This document shows, one piece after another, positions 27,931-38,400 of a stretch of 42,214 nt of DNA. Position numbers and translations under genes: made by a program. Every line of letters begins with the position of its first letter. Position 1 is the stretch's first letter. Origin of the DNA: Gammaproteobacteria bacterium (GTDB taxonomy: Bacteria; Pseudomonadota; Gammaproteobacteria; SZUA-152); assembly GCA_021647705.1 (NCBI GenBank), contig JAKIUF010000039.1:1-42214 (forward strand). Direction: 5' to 3'. Under the pieces are notes generated by a model. That model was not told the DNA's origin. It ran no database searches and worked only from the letters and a program-made list of their open reading frames with translations.

Positions 27931-29508
27931 TCAGGATGTGGCGTCTTGTAAATATGAGTTATCTTGCAAGGCGGTATTGTAAATAATGACCTGATTGCGA
28001 CCATTGTTTTTTGCAGCGTACAGCGCTTTGTCGGCATGAAACAGCAGAGTGGTTAATGCTGCCTCTGCATCCAGTTGGTTCTCGGTGAATCCGATGCCGA
28101 TACTGGTGGTCATGCTGATGAGTGCCTGTTTGTATGTGACCGGGTTTTTTGCCAGGGTGTCACGAATTTTTTCTGCCAGGATTTTTCCTCCTTGAGTCGT
28201 GTCACTCAAACTCAGAATTAAAAACTCTTCTCCGCCCATGCGAAAAATGTAGTCACTGGCGCGACAGGATTCTTTTAATACTTCACCCATGTGGGCAAGA
28301 CATTGGTCACCGACGAGGTGGCCGTATTGATCGTTAATGCGTTTAAAATAATCCAGGTCCAGCATGAGTCCGCTAAGACAGTGAGTTTCACGTTGTGTTT
28401 GTGCAAACAGCTGCGGGAATATTTGTTTGAGGTAGCGACGATTATGCAAGCCGGTGAGTGAGTCGGTGATGGCCGATTCTTCCAGCCGTCTGTGGGCGCG
28501 GTCGATCTCTTCCTGTTTTTCACGCAGGCTTTGCAGCATTTCGGAAAAACGATTGGACAACGTGTCGATTTCGTTGGTTTCCACGGCCCGGCCCATCATG
28601 GGTAATGCGCCCCGCGTCACTGCACGGGTGATCTCCATTAACTGGTTTAGTGGCCGGTTGAAGTCACGCGCAATGATCAAACCCATGGTTAGTGTGGCAA
28701 GACTGCCGAGTATGGCCAATGCAAGAATGATTTGGCTGTGTCGTTTTAATTGTTTGAGCACTTCCTGCTCTGAAATACCGTGCCACAGATGAGGTGTGCT
28801 CAGATTCTCACCCGCGAGGGGGATAGCGCGCACCTGATAAATGGTGTCGTTCATCACAATACTGCCACCGCGCGGCAGAAAAGTTTTACCTTCGCTTTCG
28901 GGCAGGCTGCTTAATTGCACGACATTGTATTTTTCGATGAACAGGTGGCCGCTACTGTAATTTTGATGCTGGCGGAGCCAATGATTGTCGAGCAGGTGAG
29001 TAATGGCAATGGTACCTAATAAAATGCCTTGGTAAGAAATAGACGCCCAGGCGACCAGTTCAAGTCCGCGTGAGCCCTGGGTGTAAAAAATGTTGTTTTG
29101 TGACTGACGCATGTGTTCCTGCACAGTATTGGCAAGGTCGGCATTTTTTGTGTTGAGTCGTGGTCGCCCATTCAGGTCGAGAAAGACAAAACGTTCTACA
29201 GGCAGCCAGCCAAAATCGCGCTTGAAAAGCCGACGCAAGGCTTCTTCTTCAGCCCCTATTTTGGTGACCATATACATATATTCCTGGATGCGTGGGTCAT
29301 CACGAATGACTTCGGCATGATGCAGGAGCCCATTTTCTTCCATTTCGATATTGCCGGAGAGTAGGCGAGCTGTGTTTGCAAGGTTGTATCTGGCCTGTTC
29401 CAGAATGGCGTCGCGGGAATAAATATAGGTATACGCAAGCGTTGTCACCAAAAATGTGATGAGCAAAACGGTGTAAAAAAACAGGCGTGCGCGGTAGGTG
29501 GTCAGCAT
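27931..29508 (-). CDS. Membrane diguanylate cyclase (HAMP-GGDEF)
   Basis: A 525-residue sensor: membrane helix about 8-30, a periplasmic domain (about 31-257), second helix about 258-280, HAMP linker (about 281-335), short coiled coil, then a GGDEF domain (345-510) with TDSLTGLHNRRYL, DLDYFKRINDQYGH and the active-site GGEEF (425-429). An inhibitory-site R-x-x-D (R416-D419) lies five residues before GGEEF, so feedback inhibition by c-di-GMP is likely. The enzyme should make c-di-GMP from two GTP. It follows the PstS-like gene by 12 bp on the same strand; that protein may feed ligand information to this cyclase. Converges with gatB. Confidence 0.92.
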   Translation of the reverse strand: MLTTYRARLFFYTVLLITFLVTTLAYTYIYSRDAILEQARYNLANTARLLSGNIEMEENGLLHHAEVIRDDPRIQEYMYMVTKIGAEEEALRRLFKRDFGWLPVERFVFLDLNGRPRLNTKNADLANTVQEHMRQSQNNIFYTQGSRGLELVAWASISYQGILLGTIAITHLLDNHWLRQHQNYSSGHLFIEKYNVVQLSSLPESEGKTFLPRGGSIVMNDTIYQVRAIPLAGENLSTPHLWHGISEQEVLKQLKRHSQIILALAILGSLATLTMGLIIARDFNRPLNQLMEITRAVTRGALPMMGRAVETNEIDTLSNRFSEMLQSLREKQEEIDRAHRRLEESAITDSLTGLHNRRYLKQIFPQLFAQTQRETHCLSGLMLDLDYFKRINDQYGHLVGDQCLAHMGEVLKESCRASDYIFRMGGEEFLILSLSDTTQGGKILAEKIRDTLAKNPVTYKQALISMTTSIGIGFTENQLDAEAALTTLLFHADKALYAAKNNGRNQVIIYNTALQDNSYLQDATS

Positions 29509-29520
29509 AAACAGAAAATA

Positions 29521-30441
29521 TTATTGTGTTGCGACATTTGCTGGTGACTTTCGTCGCATCGGGTTGAGCGGTAGCAGCTCATATTGCCGGGCAACCTTGC
29601 GGAAGGCTTTGCCGGCTTGTGCTTCATTAATAAGTGTGACCACATCCGGTGACGGATTACGATTAGTGATGGCCGAGAGTTGGCGATAAAAGGGATATTT
29701 ACCATTGCTCAGGTTTTCTGCTGTGGGCTTGAAACCATCCACCTTGATGATTTTTATCTGGTCTTTGGCGTCGAATATCCAGGTGGCACCGGTATGGCCA
29801 ATGGCTCCGCTGAAATCGCTTACCCGCTGCACCATGGCCGCAGCACTGGTGACATTCAGGCGCTCCTGACGAAATGCCTTATGGTCGGGCAAAATGGTTT
29901 TCCAGTGACCGGGACGTTTTTTGCAGTGCAGGCGTGTAACCACCACGATGGGGTTATCCGTTTCATCTACGTCAGCCCAGTTTGTCAGATCACCACGGAA
30001 AATAGCGCGTACCTGATCTGAACTGAGGTTGTCCACCGGGTTGTCTTTGTGGGTAAGAATCAGAATGGGTTCTTTGACCAGTGGATAGACGATAAGTTGT
30101 TCTTTTTCGATTTCTTCATCGCTTAATGAACAGCAGATAAAACCAAATGTTTCCTGGCTTTGAGTGGCTTGCCTGGCGGCTTTGATGCCTGCATTGCAGC
30201 CGACGCCAAGCATGGAATTCTCACCAAACAAAATGACACGGCGTCCGACTTTGGTTTCCAGGTCGGTCTTGATGGCATCAAACAGAATCCACGCAAAATG
30301 AGCACCGACACCCATGAGAGCGTTGTCATTTTCGTGATTGGTGGCGTTGTGGTCAGCCGAATTTGTTGAAAAGGCAGGCCACGGGAAAAAGGTGATGAAT
30401 ACACACAAACATATACCTATGGTGCGCTGGCCTGCGTTCAT
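29521..30441 (-). CDS. PstS-like periplasmic substrate-binding protein
   Basis: A 306-residue exported protein: signal peptide to about residue 26 (FITFFPWPAFSTN), then a periplasmic-binding-protein fold of the phosphate-binding PBP-like type, with ILTHKDNPVDNLSSDQVRAI followed by FRGDLTNWADV, the block that marks PstS-like proteins, and a SAAAMVQRVSDFSGAIGHTG segment. No ABC permease or ATPase gene is beside it; instead a diguanylate cyclase follows in the same transcript, which favours a sensory or ligand-capture role over transport. The ligand (phosphate or another oxyanion) is not shown by the sequence. Confidence 0.82.
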   Translation of the reverse strand: MNAGQRTIGICLCVFITFFPWPAFSTNSADHNATNHENDNALMGVGAHFAWILFDAIKTDLETKVGRRVILFGENSMLGVGCNAGIKAARQATQSQETFGFICCSLSDEEIEKEQLIVYPLVKEPILILTHKDNPVDNLSSDQVRAIFRGDLTNWADVDETDNPIVVVTRLHCKKRPGHWKTILPDHKAFRQERLNVTSAAAMVQRVSDFSGAIGHTGATWIFDAKDQIKIIKVDGFKPTAENLSNGKYPFYRQLSAITNRNPSPDVVTLINEAQAGKAFRKVARQYELLPLNPMRRKSPANVATQ

Positions 30442-30834
30442 TTTAAGTTTTCCCCAATTTCCCTATATTTGGTGTCTTGGTTTTGTTTCCAAAGTCACCG
30501 CCCGCTTCTTGCGTCCATGCCGCCGCCGTTTTCAGCCTGTTTTCGCTAAAGCGCCTACTTATTGTTGTGCCCGTACTTTTGTTCAATGTTTTCGTTTTTT
30601 GCCGACACTTTGCAGGCAATTAGGATGAACGAAGACAGGTTGAAGTATAGGTGCTAAACAGGGGGTTATTACATGCACGTTTCTTAACAATACGTCAACA
30701 GCATGTTATGTAATATTTTTGCGGGTGTTAACATCATGTCGGGTGAGCGGGAAAGATTAACCGGCCCGGGCCCGGGCTGTCGGGAAAATATATCGTTAGA
30801 ACGGTAGGGTCAATTTCTTTATGTTTATTAAGGG
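30442..30834. other. Gene-free intergenic stretch with repeats
   Basis: About 390 bp without a credible gene. It contains the 14-bp word CTAAAGCGCCTACT (30546-30559), an inverted copy of one near mreC, and a perfect 14-bp GC palindrome GCCCGGGCCCGGGC (30764-30777). It presumably carries the promoter of the PstS-like/cyclase pair and the 3' end of the prfA-moeB transcript. Confidence 0.6.
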
Positions 30835-31611
30835 TTATATTTTGGCGGGTATGTCTGGTGATTGACTACAGATAGGGCATTGCGGGTCACGGCGCAGGCG
30901 AATTTCGCGGAATTCCAGAGTGCTGGCATCCAGAGTTAACAAGCGTCCGGCAAGAGGTGTGCCCAGTCCACTGAGCAGTTTGAGGGCTTCGGTGGCCTGA
31001 ATGCTGCCGATGATGCCCACCAGAGGGGCAAGCACACCCGTTTCGCTGCATCTGGCTTCGGCTTCTGGAATGTCATCGTAGAGGCAGCGATAACAGGGGG
31101 CATTGGTCGCTTCGTCGGGTGTATTCGGGAAAACGGATACCTGACCCTCCAGGCGAATGGCCGCGCCGGACACCAGCGGTGTGTGTGTGCTGACGCAGGC
31201 CTGATTGATGGCAAAACGGGTGGCAAAATTGTCGCAGGCATCGATGACCACATCTGCCTGCCGAACAGCTTGAGTGAGTGCTTCGTCAGTGAGTTTTTTG
31301 TCCAGCGTGTTTATTTTGATTTCCGGGTTCAGGGCATGCAGTGTGTCTGCTGCGGAGTCCACCTTGGCGCGGCCAATGTCACTGTGGCGGTGAACAATCT
31401 GCCGTTGCAGATTGGATAAATCCACGGTATCAAAATCCACCAGCGTCAGTTGCCCCACGCCAGCTGATGCCAGATACATGGCGACGGGAGAGCCCAGGCC
31501 GCCGAGGCCGATAATCAATGCGTGGGACTGCATCAGGCGTTGCTGTCCGGCAATGTCCATCTGGGGCAGCATGATTTGTCGGCTATAGCGGAGGAGTTGG
31601 TGATCGTTCAT
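30835..31611 (-). CDS. moeB: MoeB/ThiF-family adenylyltransferase
   Basis: A 258-residue E1-like enzyme that adenylates the C-terminal glycine of MoaD (or ThiS-like) for sulfur transfer in molybdopterin synthesis. The ATP loop is GLGGLGS (35-41) with DFDTVDLSNLQRQIVH (59-74); VVIDACDNFATRFAIN is the family middle block; zinc-binding cysteines are C173/C176 (CYRC) and C245/C248 (CPIC); ARCSETGVLAPLVGIIGSIQ holds C188, the usual catalytic-type cysteine. It has no rhodanese domain. Last gene of the leftward prfA-prmC-conserved protein-moeB run, an arrangement common in gammaproteobacteria. Confidence 0.92.
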   Translation of the reverse strand: MNDHQLLRYSRQIMLPQMDIAGQQRLMQSHALIIGLGGLGSPVAMYLASAGVGQLTLVDFDTVDLSNLQRQIVHRHSDIGRAKVDSAADTLHALNPEIKINTLDKKLTDEALTQAVRQADVVIDACDNFATRFAINQACVSTHTPLVSGAAIRLEGQVSVFPNTPDEATNAPCYRCLYDDIPEAEARCSETGVLAPLVGIIGSIQATEALKLLSGLGTPLAGRLLTLDASTLEFREIRLRRDPQCPICSQSPDIPAKI

Positions 31612-31647
31612 CGAAGGTCTCAGGGATAATCGAAAGTGGGCGCTTTT

Positions 31648-32058
31648 TCAGGAGTAATGTCGCAGATACTCCGGCCGTTGATCACGGCAGCCATGTTTAC
31701 GTTGATTATAACAATTAACAAAGATATCGAGTGTGGAACTGGCCTGATCATGTTGATAACCCAGGTTCATCAACTGGGTTTCTTCCGTGTAATAAAATAA
31801 TGCGCGTTTCATTTTGATCAACAGGCTGTTGTCGAGATGGAAGCCCACTTCCATCAGCGCAGCTTCCAGTGTTTGCAGGGTAACCTGGCGGATGTCGTAA
31901 CTGACCTGAATACAGTGGTCAGTCAGGGCCCGGACATTTTCAATGCCGGGCACGTCCAGCAACAGGAGCAATGCCTCGCGGGCATCGTTGTTTGCCGGGT
32001 CCACATTGTGAAAGTGGATTTCACGGGTTTTAATGAAATCGGTAGCGAGTGAATCCAT
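31648..32058 (-). CDS. Conserved gammaproteobacterial protein, HMA-like
   Basis: A 136-residue protein of unknown function. The first half (REIHFHNVDPANNDAREALL, IENVRALTDHCIQVSYDIRQ, LEAALMEVGFHLD) has the beta-alpha-beta pattern of a ferredoxin-like or heavy-metal-associated fold but lacks a CxxC. The second half has NSLLIKMKRALFYYTEETQL and a Cys pair in FVNCYNQRKHGCRDQRPEY. I recognise this as a conserved uncharacterised protein that recurs between moeB and prmC-type genes. It sits 36 bp from moeB and 32 bp from prmC in the same direction. Confidence 0.8.
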   Translation of the reverse strand: MDSLATDFIKTREIHFHNVDPANNDAREALLLLLDVPGIENVRALTDHCIQVSYDIRQVTLQTLEAALMEVGFHLDNSLLIKMKRALFYYTEETQLMNLGYQHDQASSTLDIFVNCYNQRKHGCRDQRPEYLRHYS

Positions 32059-32090
32059 ACCCTAATCCTAGCCCGATTACGGCCGAAATT

Positions 32091-32996
32091 CTACGTTTCT
32101 TGTGTGGACTCTACCCAGCGTCCTAGGCTGACACGGTCGTTTTGCGCCAGATCCTTTTGGGCTTGGACCTGCTGATAACCCAGTTTGCGCAAAATAGTGG
32201 GCACTGCCGTGCCCTGATTGTAACCGTGTTCCAGTAGCAGCCAGCCGGGTGGTGTACACAGATGCTGGCGGGCTTCGCTGCAAATAATACGGATGTCTGC
32301 AAGGCCATCCGGACCGGATTGCAGCGCGGTGAGCGGTTCAAAACGCAGATCACCCTGTTGCAGGTGAGGGTCGCCGGAATGCACATAGGGCGGGTTGCTG
32401 ATCATCATTTCAAAATGTTCGTTGGCTAGAGGCGCACACCAGTGTCCTTCGGCAAAATGAATATTGTTGATCTTGAGTCTGGCTGCGTTGTTGCGGGCAA
32501 TGGCCAGTGCATCAGGTGAAATATCGGTGGCGACGATTTGGCAATGTGGTCGTTCACGGGCAATAGCCAGAGCGATGGCTCCACTGCCTGTGCCGAGGTC
32601 AGCGATGCGCCAAGTGGCGTCGAGGGGGATTTTTTCCAAAGCCAGTTCCACCAGCGTTTCCGTTTCCGGGCGGGGGATGAGGGTATGAGGTGAGACGGTG
32701 AGCGTCATGTCCCAAAAGTCACGTTTGCCAGTAAGATAGGCGACGGGTTCGCCCTGGCAACGTCGTACAAGCAAGGTCTGGAATTGTGTGAGGTGCGCTG
32801 ATTCGAGCATGCGCTCCGGCCACGTACGCAAAAAGGTGCGTGTTTGGTCCAGAGCATGGGCCAACAGAATTTCGGCATCCAGTTGAGGGTGTTCGTTCAA
32901 ACCCGCGTTACGCAGTTGCGCTTCTGCATCCAGCAGGCTGTTTTTGATGCTGTCGGGCACGGCGAGCGGTGTGGTATTGTTGGGGTTATTCGTCAC
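32091..32996 (-). CDS. prmC: Release factor glutamine methyltransferase
   Basis: A 301-residue S-adenosylmethionine methylase that modifies the GGQ glutamine of release factors RF1 and RF2. The N-terminal helical domain is followed by [15 protein letters not shown] (106-120), the SAM loop [13 protein letters not shown] (132-144), [17 protein letters not shown] and the substrate-binding NPPY (201-204). It starts at GTG 32996, overlapping the end of prfA by 11 bp, so enzyme and substrate are co-translated. Confidence 0.96.
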   Translation of the reverse strand: MTNNPNNTTPLAVPDSIKNSLLDAEAQLRNAGLNEHPQLDAEILLAHALDQTRTFLRTWPERMLESAHLTQFQTLLVRRCQGEPVAYLTGKRDFWDMTLTVSPHTLIPRPETETLVELALEKIPLDATWRIADLGTGSGAIALAIARERPHCQIVATDISPDALAIARNNAARLKINNIHFAEGHWCAPLANEHFEMMISNPPYVHSGDPHLQQGDLRFEPLTALQSGPDGLADIRIICSEARQHLCTPPGWLLLEHGYNQGTAVPTILRKLGYQQVQAQKDLAQNDRVSLGRWVESTQET

Positions 32997-34071
32997 TTAA
33001 TTGTGCAAGCTGTTGAATTTGATGCTCGTTGATCAGTGGCTCAACAATCGGGTCAAGATTACCCTGCATAATCTCGTCCAGCTTGTACAGAGTCAGGTTG
33101 ATGCGGTGGTCCGTGATGCGTCCCTGCGGATAATTGTAAGTACGAATACGCCCGGAACGGTCACCACTGCCAACGAGTGATTTGCGTGTTTCAGCCTGTT
33201 CAGCATCCTGTTTTTCACGTTCAGCATTGGTGATACGGGCCTGCAATAATGACATGGCTCGAGCGCGATTTTTATGCTGTGAACGTTCGTCCTGACACTC
33301 CACCACAGTGCCTGTGGGCAAATGGGTGATGCGAATGGCTGAGTCGGTTTTGTTGACGTGCTGACCACCTGCGCCGGAGGCGCGAAAGGTATCCACCTTC
33401 AGGTCAGCGGTGTTGATTTCAATCTGTTCCACTTCCGCTATTTCTGGCATGACGGCAACGGTACAGGCTGATGTGTGAATACGTCCCTGGGATTCGGTTT
33501 CCGGCACACGCTGTACACGGTGGCCACCGGATTCAAATTTGAGCCGCGAGTAAGCTCCCTGGCCGATAATACGCAGAATGATTTCTTTGTAGCCGCCATG
33601 TTCACCCTGACTTTCACTGATAATTTCGATTTGCCAGCGACGGTTTTCCGCATAACGTGAATACATGCGAAACAGGTCTCCTGCAAACAGAGCGGCTTCG
33701 TCACCGCCGGTACCTGCACGGATTTCCAGAAAAGTATTGCTGTTGTCGTTGGGGTCAGTGGGTAATAACAGTTTTTGTAATTCGAGTTCCAGTACCTGCT
33801 GGCGGTCTTTGGCGTTTTTGAGTTCTTCCTCCCCCATCTCGCGCATGTCGGGGTCGTCATCTTTGAGCAATGATTCTGCTTCGTCAAGATCGTTTAACGT
33901 GGACTGGTAATCCTTGAAACATTTCACCACCGGGTCAATTTGTGCGTATTCTTTGGATAGCTCGCGGAACTGGTTTTGGTCCGACATGACATCTGGGTCA
34001 GCGAGCAGGGCGCTGACTTCTTCAAGGCGGTCTGCAATGGTTTCCAGTTTATTGTGGATTGATGATTTCAT
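32986..34071 (-). CDS. prfA: Peptide chain release factor 1
   Basis: A 361-residue RF1 that reads UAA and UAG and triggers peptide release. The GGQ motif is at 235-237 in [20 protein letters not shown]; the codon-recognition PxT is PET in [34 protein letters not shown] and [14 protein letters not shown] complete the RF1 signature. The usual upstream partner hemA is not present: upstream is a terminator and then an IS element, so prfA must have its own promoter within about 34072-34125 or depend on read-through. Confidence 0.97.
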   Translation of the reverse strand: MKSSIHNKLETIADRLEEVSALLADPDVMSDQNQFRELSKEYAQIDPVVKCFKDYQSTLNDLDEAESLLKDDDPDMREMGEEELKNAKDRQQVLELELQKLLLPTDPNDNSNTFLEIRAGTGGDEAALFAGDLFRMYSRYAENRRWQIEIISESQGEHGGYKEIILRIIGQGAYSRLKFESGGHRVQRVPETESQGRIHTSACTVAVMPEIAEVEQIEINTADLKVDTFRASGAGGQHVNKTDSAIRITHLPTGTVVECQDERSQHKNRARAMSLLQARITNAEREKQDAEQAETRKSLVGSGDRSGRIRTYNYPQGRITDHRINLTLYKLDEIMQGNLDPIVEPLINEHQIQQLAQLSDE

Positions 34072-34125
34072 AGTGTGCCTGTGCGTTACTTTGCTTCACA
34101 GAGAAAAGAACAATTCCCACCCATA

Positions 34126-34152
34126 AAAAACGGCTGCCGAAGCAGCCGTTTT
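34126..34152 (-). terminator. Leftward Rho-independent terminator with TTCG tetraloop
   Basis: On the leftward strand the stem AAAACGGCTGC (complement of 34142-34152) pairs with GCAGCCGTTTT around a TTCG loop and is followed by a run of six T. It points toward prfA, so it ended a leftward gene that once lay upstream; only an IS element and the rhs region are found there now. Confidence 0.85.
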
Positions 34153-34305
34153 GTATCGGTGTGAGAATACTCGTTACGCGGTGACCCTAACAATCTTGTG
34201 GTGTAATAGCAATAAAAATAAAAACACGATGTATAAGAGCCTCTTAAAATGTGAATTAAGCGCTGAAAATACTTTTTTTAACAAATTACCCGGTATTTAA
34301 CACTA

Positions 34306-35158
34306 GGGCCTGTTGACGTTTCACCTTGGTAACCAAAGAAAGCTGCAAGCGAGTGCCAGCATGCTCTGATAATTTCGCTTTAATTTGTCATATCTCGTCG
34401 CAATTGACCGGAAATGCTTAAGGCGAGCAAAGACATTTTCAACCAAATGCCGATACTTGTACAAGCACCAGTCCATATCATCATTGCCAACCGTTGAATT
34501 GCTTTTCCTCTGAATAACAGGAATTGATCGCTTTTCTTTAATTTGAATGCGCAAGGCCTCGCTATCATAACCCTTGTCCGCAATGACATATTCACTTCGT
34601 GGTAACGCCTCTACCAACACCGGGGCCGCCTTGCAATCGTGAGCCTGACCACCGGTGAGCATAAACAAAACCGGTAACCCAAACGCATCAACCGCCATGT
34701 GGATTTTTGTGGTTTTGCCCCCTCGGCTATCCCCAATTCCCTGATCTGCTGCGCTCGCAGCAGCGGCACTGTGTTGGTGGGCTTTTACGATGCTGCCATC
34801 AATAAACGCCCATTCCAAATCAGGTTCATTTACCAGCGATTGAAATATCTTCATCAGTTTATCTTTTGATGACCAATCGTTGAAGCGTTTGTACACCGTA
34901 TTCCACTGGCCAAAATAATCAGGTAAATCTCGCCAGGGGCAGCCAACACGTAGTCGATAGAAGATTCCTTCAACAATCAGTCGATGTTTTGGCTTGTCAT
35001 AGATATTTTCCGCACGCATGATGGTACGCAGCTTCAACCAGTGCTCGTCGCTGAGCATTAACCGGGGCATGGCAAACTCGTTTTGTTGTTTTCGCAAAAC
35101 AAACAATACGAGGTTGCCTATTTATTTCAATAGCTTGGCACGAAACGTCAACAGGCCC
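34306..35158 (-). mobile_element. IS5-family insertion sequence, complete
   Basis: Terminal inverted repeats are GGGCCTGTTGACGTTTC (34306-34322) and its exact complement at 35142-35158, flanked by TA on both sides (34304-34305 and 35159-35160), consistent with a TA target duplication as in the IS427 group. One transposase gene fills the element. The ends and gene look intact. Confidence 0.9.
34321..35070 (-). CDS. IS5-family DDE transposase
   Basis: A 249-residue transposase starting PRLMLSDEHWLKLRTIM. The N-terminal DUF4096-type domain (YRLRVGCPWRDLPDYFGQW) is followed by the DDE catalytic core: D91 in WAFIDGSIVKAHQH, D165 in YVIADKGYDSEALR and E211 in RHLVENVFARLKHFRSIATR. The frame is open to 35106 but ATG 35070 fits the family start. 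Its stop lies within the left terminal repeat. No frameshift is needed for expression. Confidence 0.95.
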   Translation of the reverse strand: MPRLMLSDEHWLKLRTIMRAENIYDKPKHRLIVEGIFYRLRVGCPWRDLPDYFGQWNTVYKRFNDWSSKDKLMKIFQSLVNEPDLEWAFIDGSIVKAHQHSAAAASAADQGIGDSRGGKTTKIHMAVDAFGLPVLFMLTGGQAHDCKAAPVLVEALPRSEYVIADKGYDSEALRIQIKEKRSIPVIQRKSNSTVGNDDMDWCLYKYRHLVENVFARLKHFRSIATRYDKLKRNYQSMLALACSFLWLPR

Positions 35159-35405
35159 TAGAGTGCAGAGACGCTGAAGGCGTAACCCTCTGGGTTCCGG
35201 TTAACAACATACTACGAGACGAGGTGCTCTCAGCAAAAAAGCACTTACAGAGTGATTCAGTCCTTAATTCAGCCAAGCTGCACTGACACCCTTGTTATTT
35301 GCTACGATGCGACGTCTGGATATCAGCGTACAGTCCCCGGCCTTTCTGTTGCTTTTTTCAGTTATTATTAATTGCAAAGCCTCGTTCCCAACATATGCTC
35401 ATTCT

Positions 35406-38400
35406 ATGAAAACCCTCATCGACAAAACCGGCAATATTTTCACCTTTCGCCAACGCTCCTCCGGCCAGCCTGCGGCCAAAAACAGCAAATCCTTCCGTAC
35501 CTCTGTTGAGGCACGTACCTTCCTGCAACAATTTCCCTCCGTACAACTGAGCCAGCTGGGTGCTCTGTTCAGCGACGAGAATCAAACACCTCTGACAGAT
35601 CCGGTAAGTATCCAGGCTCAAGTCATCAAAAACCTGTGTAAGGGGTCTCTCGTCGTGACCAGCCCCCCTAGGCCGATACCGAATAACACCGTCAAAACAC
35701 CCGCTGGCACAACACAAAAAACCGGACCGGTGGAATACATCGACCCAGTGCCCGCCAGCGAACCGCCGCCGGCAAATCCGTCCCCTACCGACGCTGAAGC
35801 CACCGAAACCAAAGAGCAGCCCAACGTCACGAAGGAGGCGGAGACGCCCTGTGAAAGCGACCCGGTGAGCATGACCACCGGCGAAGAGCTGCTCAGCCTG
35901 GACGACTTCATGTTACCCGGCCCGGTCCCGCTGGTCTGGCGCAGAACCTACCGCAGCAGCCACAGCCGCAACATCGGGCTCGGCGCAGGCTGGGCCCACA
36001 CCGGGTGCGAACATCTTTTATTGCACGACACCCGCGTGGAATATTTAGACGCCGAAGGCCGGAGCATTCCTTTTGCGCGCCCTCGCATCAAACAACGCAG
36101 CCAGCAGCTTAGCGAAGGGCTCTCTCTGGACTGGGACAATACCGACCAGTTTTGCCTGCACCAGACCGGCCAGCCAGACAAAATCTTCACCCGCATCAGC
36201 GGCAACCACTACCGCCTCAGCCAGCTTCGCCACAAAGCTTACCACCCGCCTGACCGGGACATTGCCCCCCGTCAGCGCGACACCGGCGAGCGCGGCTACG
36301 CCCTGAATTTTCACTACAACGCCCGGGGTCAGCTGACGCGTATCCTGAGCAACCGGGGGCGGGGACTGCTGTTTGAGCGTGATAGCCAAGGCCACATTCG
36401 TGCGATTTATCCGCTGGACACCGACGGACAACCGCTCACTCCCGCCCTTGCCGAATACGACTATGCCGACAGTGACCTCGTCGCTCACCGCAATGCCGAT
36501 GGCCATGGCGAGTGCTATGCCTATCAAAACCACGTCATCACCCGCCGCACCCTCGCCACCGGTTTCAGCTTCCATTTTGACTGGGACCAGCACACCCCCG
36601 AAGGCCGCTGCCAGCGCCAGTGGGGTGATCACGATATTTATCATTACACCTTCGACTGGGATCCGGACAACCACACCAGTTACGCCACCGATAGTCTGGG
36701 CCACACCGCCCGTTATCACTACGATACCCATGGTCGGGTACTGGAAGAAATCGACAGACTGGGTGAGCACACACAGCACGCCTACAACGCCTGTGGCAAA
36801 CGCATCACCACCACAGACCCGCTGGGCCACCAGACGCACTACCACTATGACGAGCAACAGCGCAGCACCGGCTATACTGATGCGCTGGGCCATTACACTG
36901 GTGGCCATTATTTCCGGGGCGAAATGACTAGCTTCTCCGATGCCGCCGGGCACACCTGGCAACGGCACTTTGGCCGCGACGGCCTACTCAGCGAAGTCAC
37001 CGACCCGCAAAAAAACACCACCACCTACACGCATAACCGCGACGGTCTGCTGACCTGCATCACCGACCCGACCGGTCGCAGCACCCGCTACGGCTGGAAT
37101 ACCCTAGGTGAACTGATCCGGGAAACGGATCCCACCGGCAACCATCGACACTACCGCTACGACACCCGAGGCCGGATGATTGCCGTCACCGCACAAGCGG
37201 TAGGCCAACCCTTAAAAAAAGCCCAACAACAAGCCACCACCCGATATATCTACACCGCCAGCGGGCAAATGCGGCGCGTCACCACTCCCGAAGGAGAACA
37301 CCGGGACTTTCAATACAACGAAGCCGGCCACCTGACCCGCTATACCGACGGTCAGGGACGCATCACCGAATACCAGTATGCCAAAGGACTAAGCCAGCCC
37401 GATCAACGCATTGACCCCGCAGGCCACATCCTGCACTACGAATACGACAGGGAGCGCAACCTCACCGCCCTGATCAACGAAAACGGCGACCGTCACACCT
37501 TCACCTACGACGCCAACGAACGCCTGATTCAGGAACAAGGCTTTGACGGCAGAATACAACGCTATGAATACAACCCTGCTGGGCATCTGATCCGACATCA
37601 GGATGGAGATCACATCCAGACAGACTTTGACCGCGACGCCCTGGGCCGACTGCACAGCAAGCTCAGTCGACACCTGATAGACCCGGATCAAAAGCCAGAG
37701 CAAAGCCTATACCGCTATGACCCTCTGGGCCGTTTGATCGAAACCGACAATGAACACCAACACCTGGCCTTTGACTACGATCCCCGGGGTAACATCACCC
37801 GCGAACACCAGCACGACCTCAACGGGGAAAAGCAACGCATTGGTGATCCACAGGACATTCACCACCGCTACAACCCGCTGGGCCAACGCATCGCCACACA
37901 ACGGCCCGATGGTCGGCAGATCCGCTACGACTACCACGAAAGCCTGGGCTTTCAATCCCTCCATTTCGATGGGCAGTTGATCACTCAGGTCCAGCGGGAC
38001 AGTCTGGGTCGGGAAATCACCCGTGAGCAAGGTGAACTGCACACCCGTACAGACTACGACCCGCAAGGACGGTTACAACAACAACGCACCCAACATCAGG
38101 CCCGGCAACACCCCCTGATTCAGCGCGACTACGGCTACGACAGCTTCGGCAATATCAACCGGATCAAAGACGGCAGCGAAGAAACCCGGTACCTTTACGA
38201 CACCCTCAACCGGCTCAAACGCACCGAAGGCAGCCACCCGGAGTTTTTCGACTTTGACCCGGCAGGTAATATCCTCAGCATTAGCGAAAGCCCACATCAC
38301 ACGCCGGGCTTGAGCAAAGGCAACCGCCTGCTCATACAGGGTGACAAACACTTTGAGTACGATGAACGCGGTAATCTGATTAAGGAAACCCGAGGCAAAA

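Noticed and set aside
36045-36968. 307-codon leftward open frame inside the rhs gene
   Set aside because: It is antisense to YD repeats; the periodic GC-rich repeat keeps the opposite frame open. A shortened version also appears opposite the orphan copy (40008-40421).
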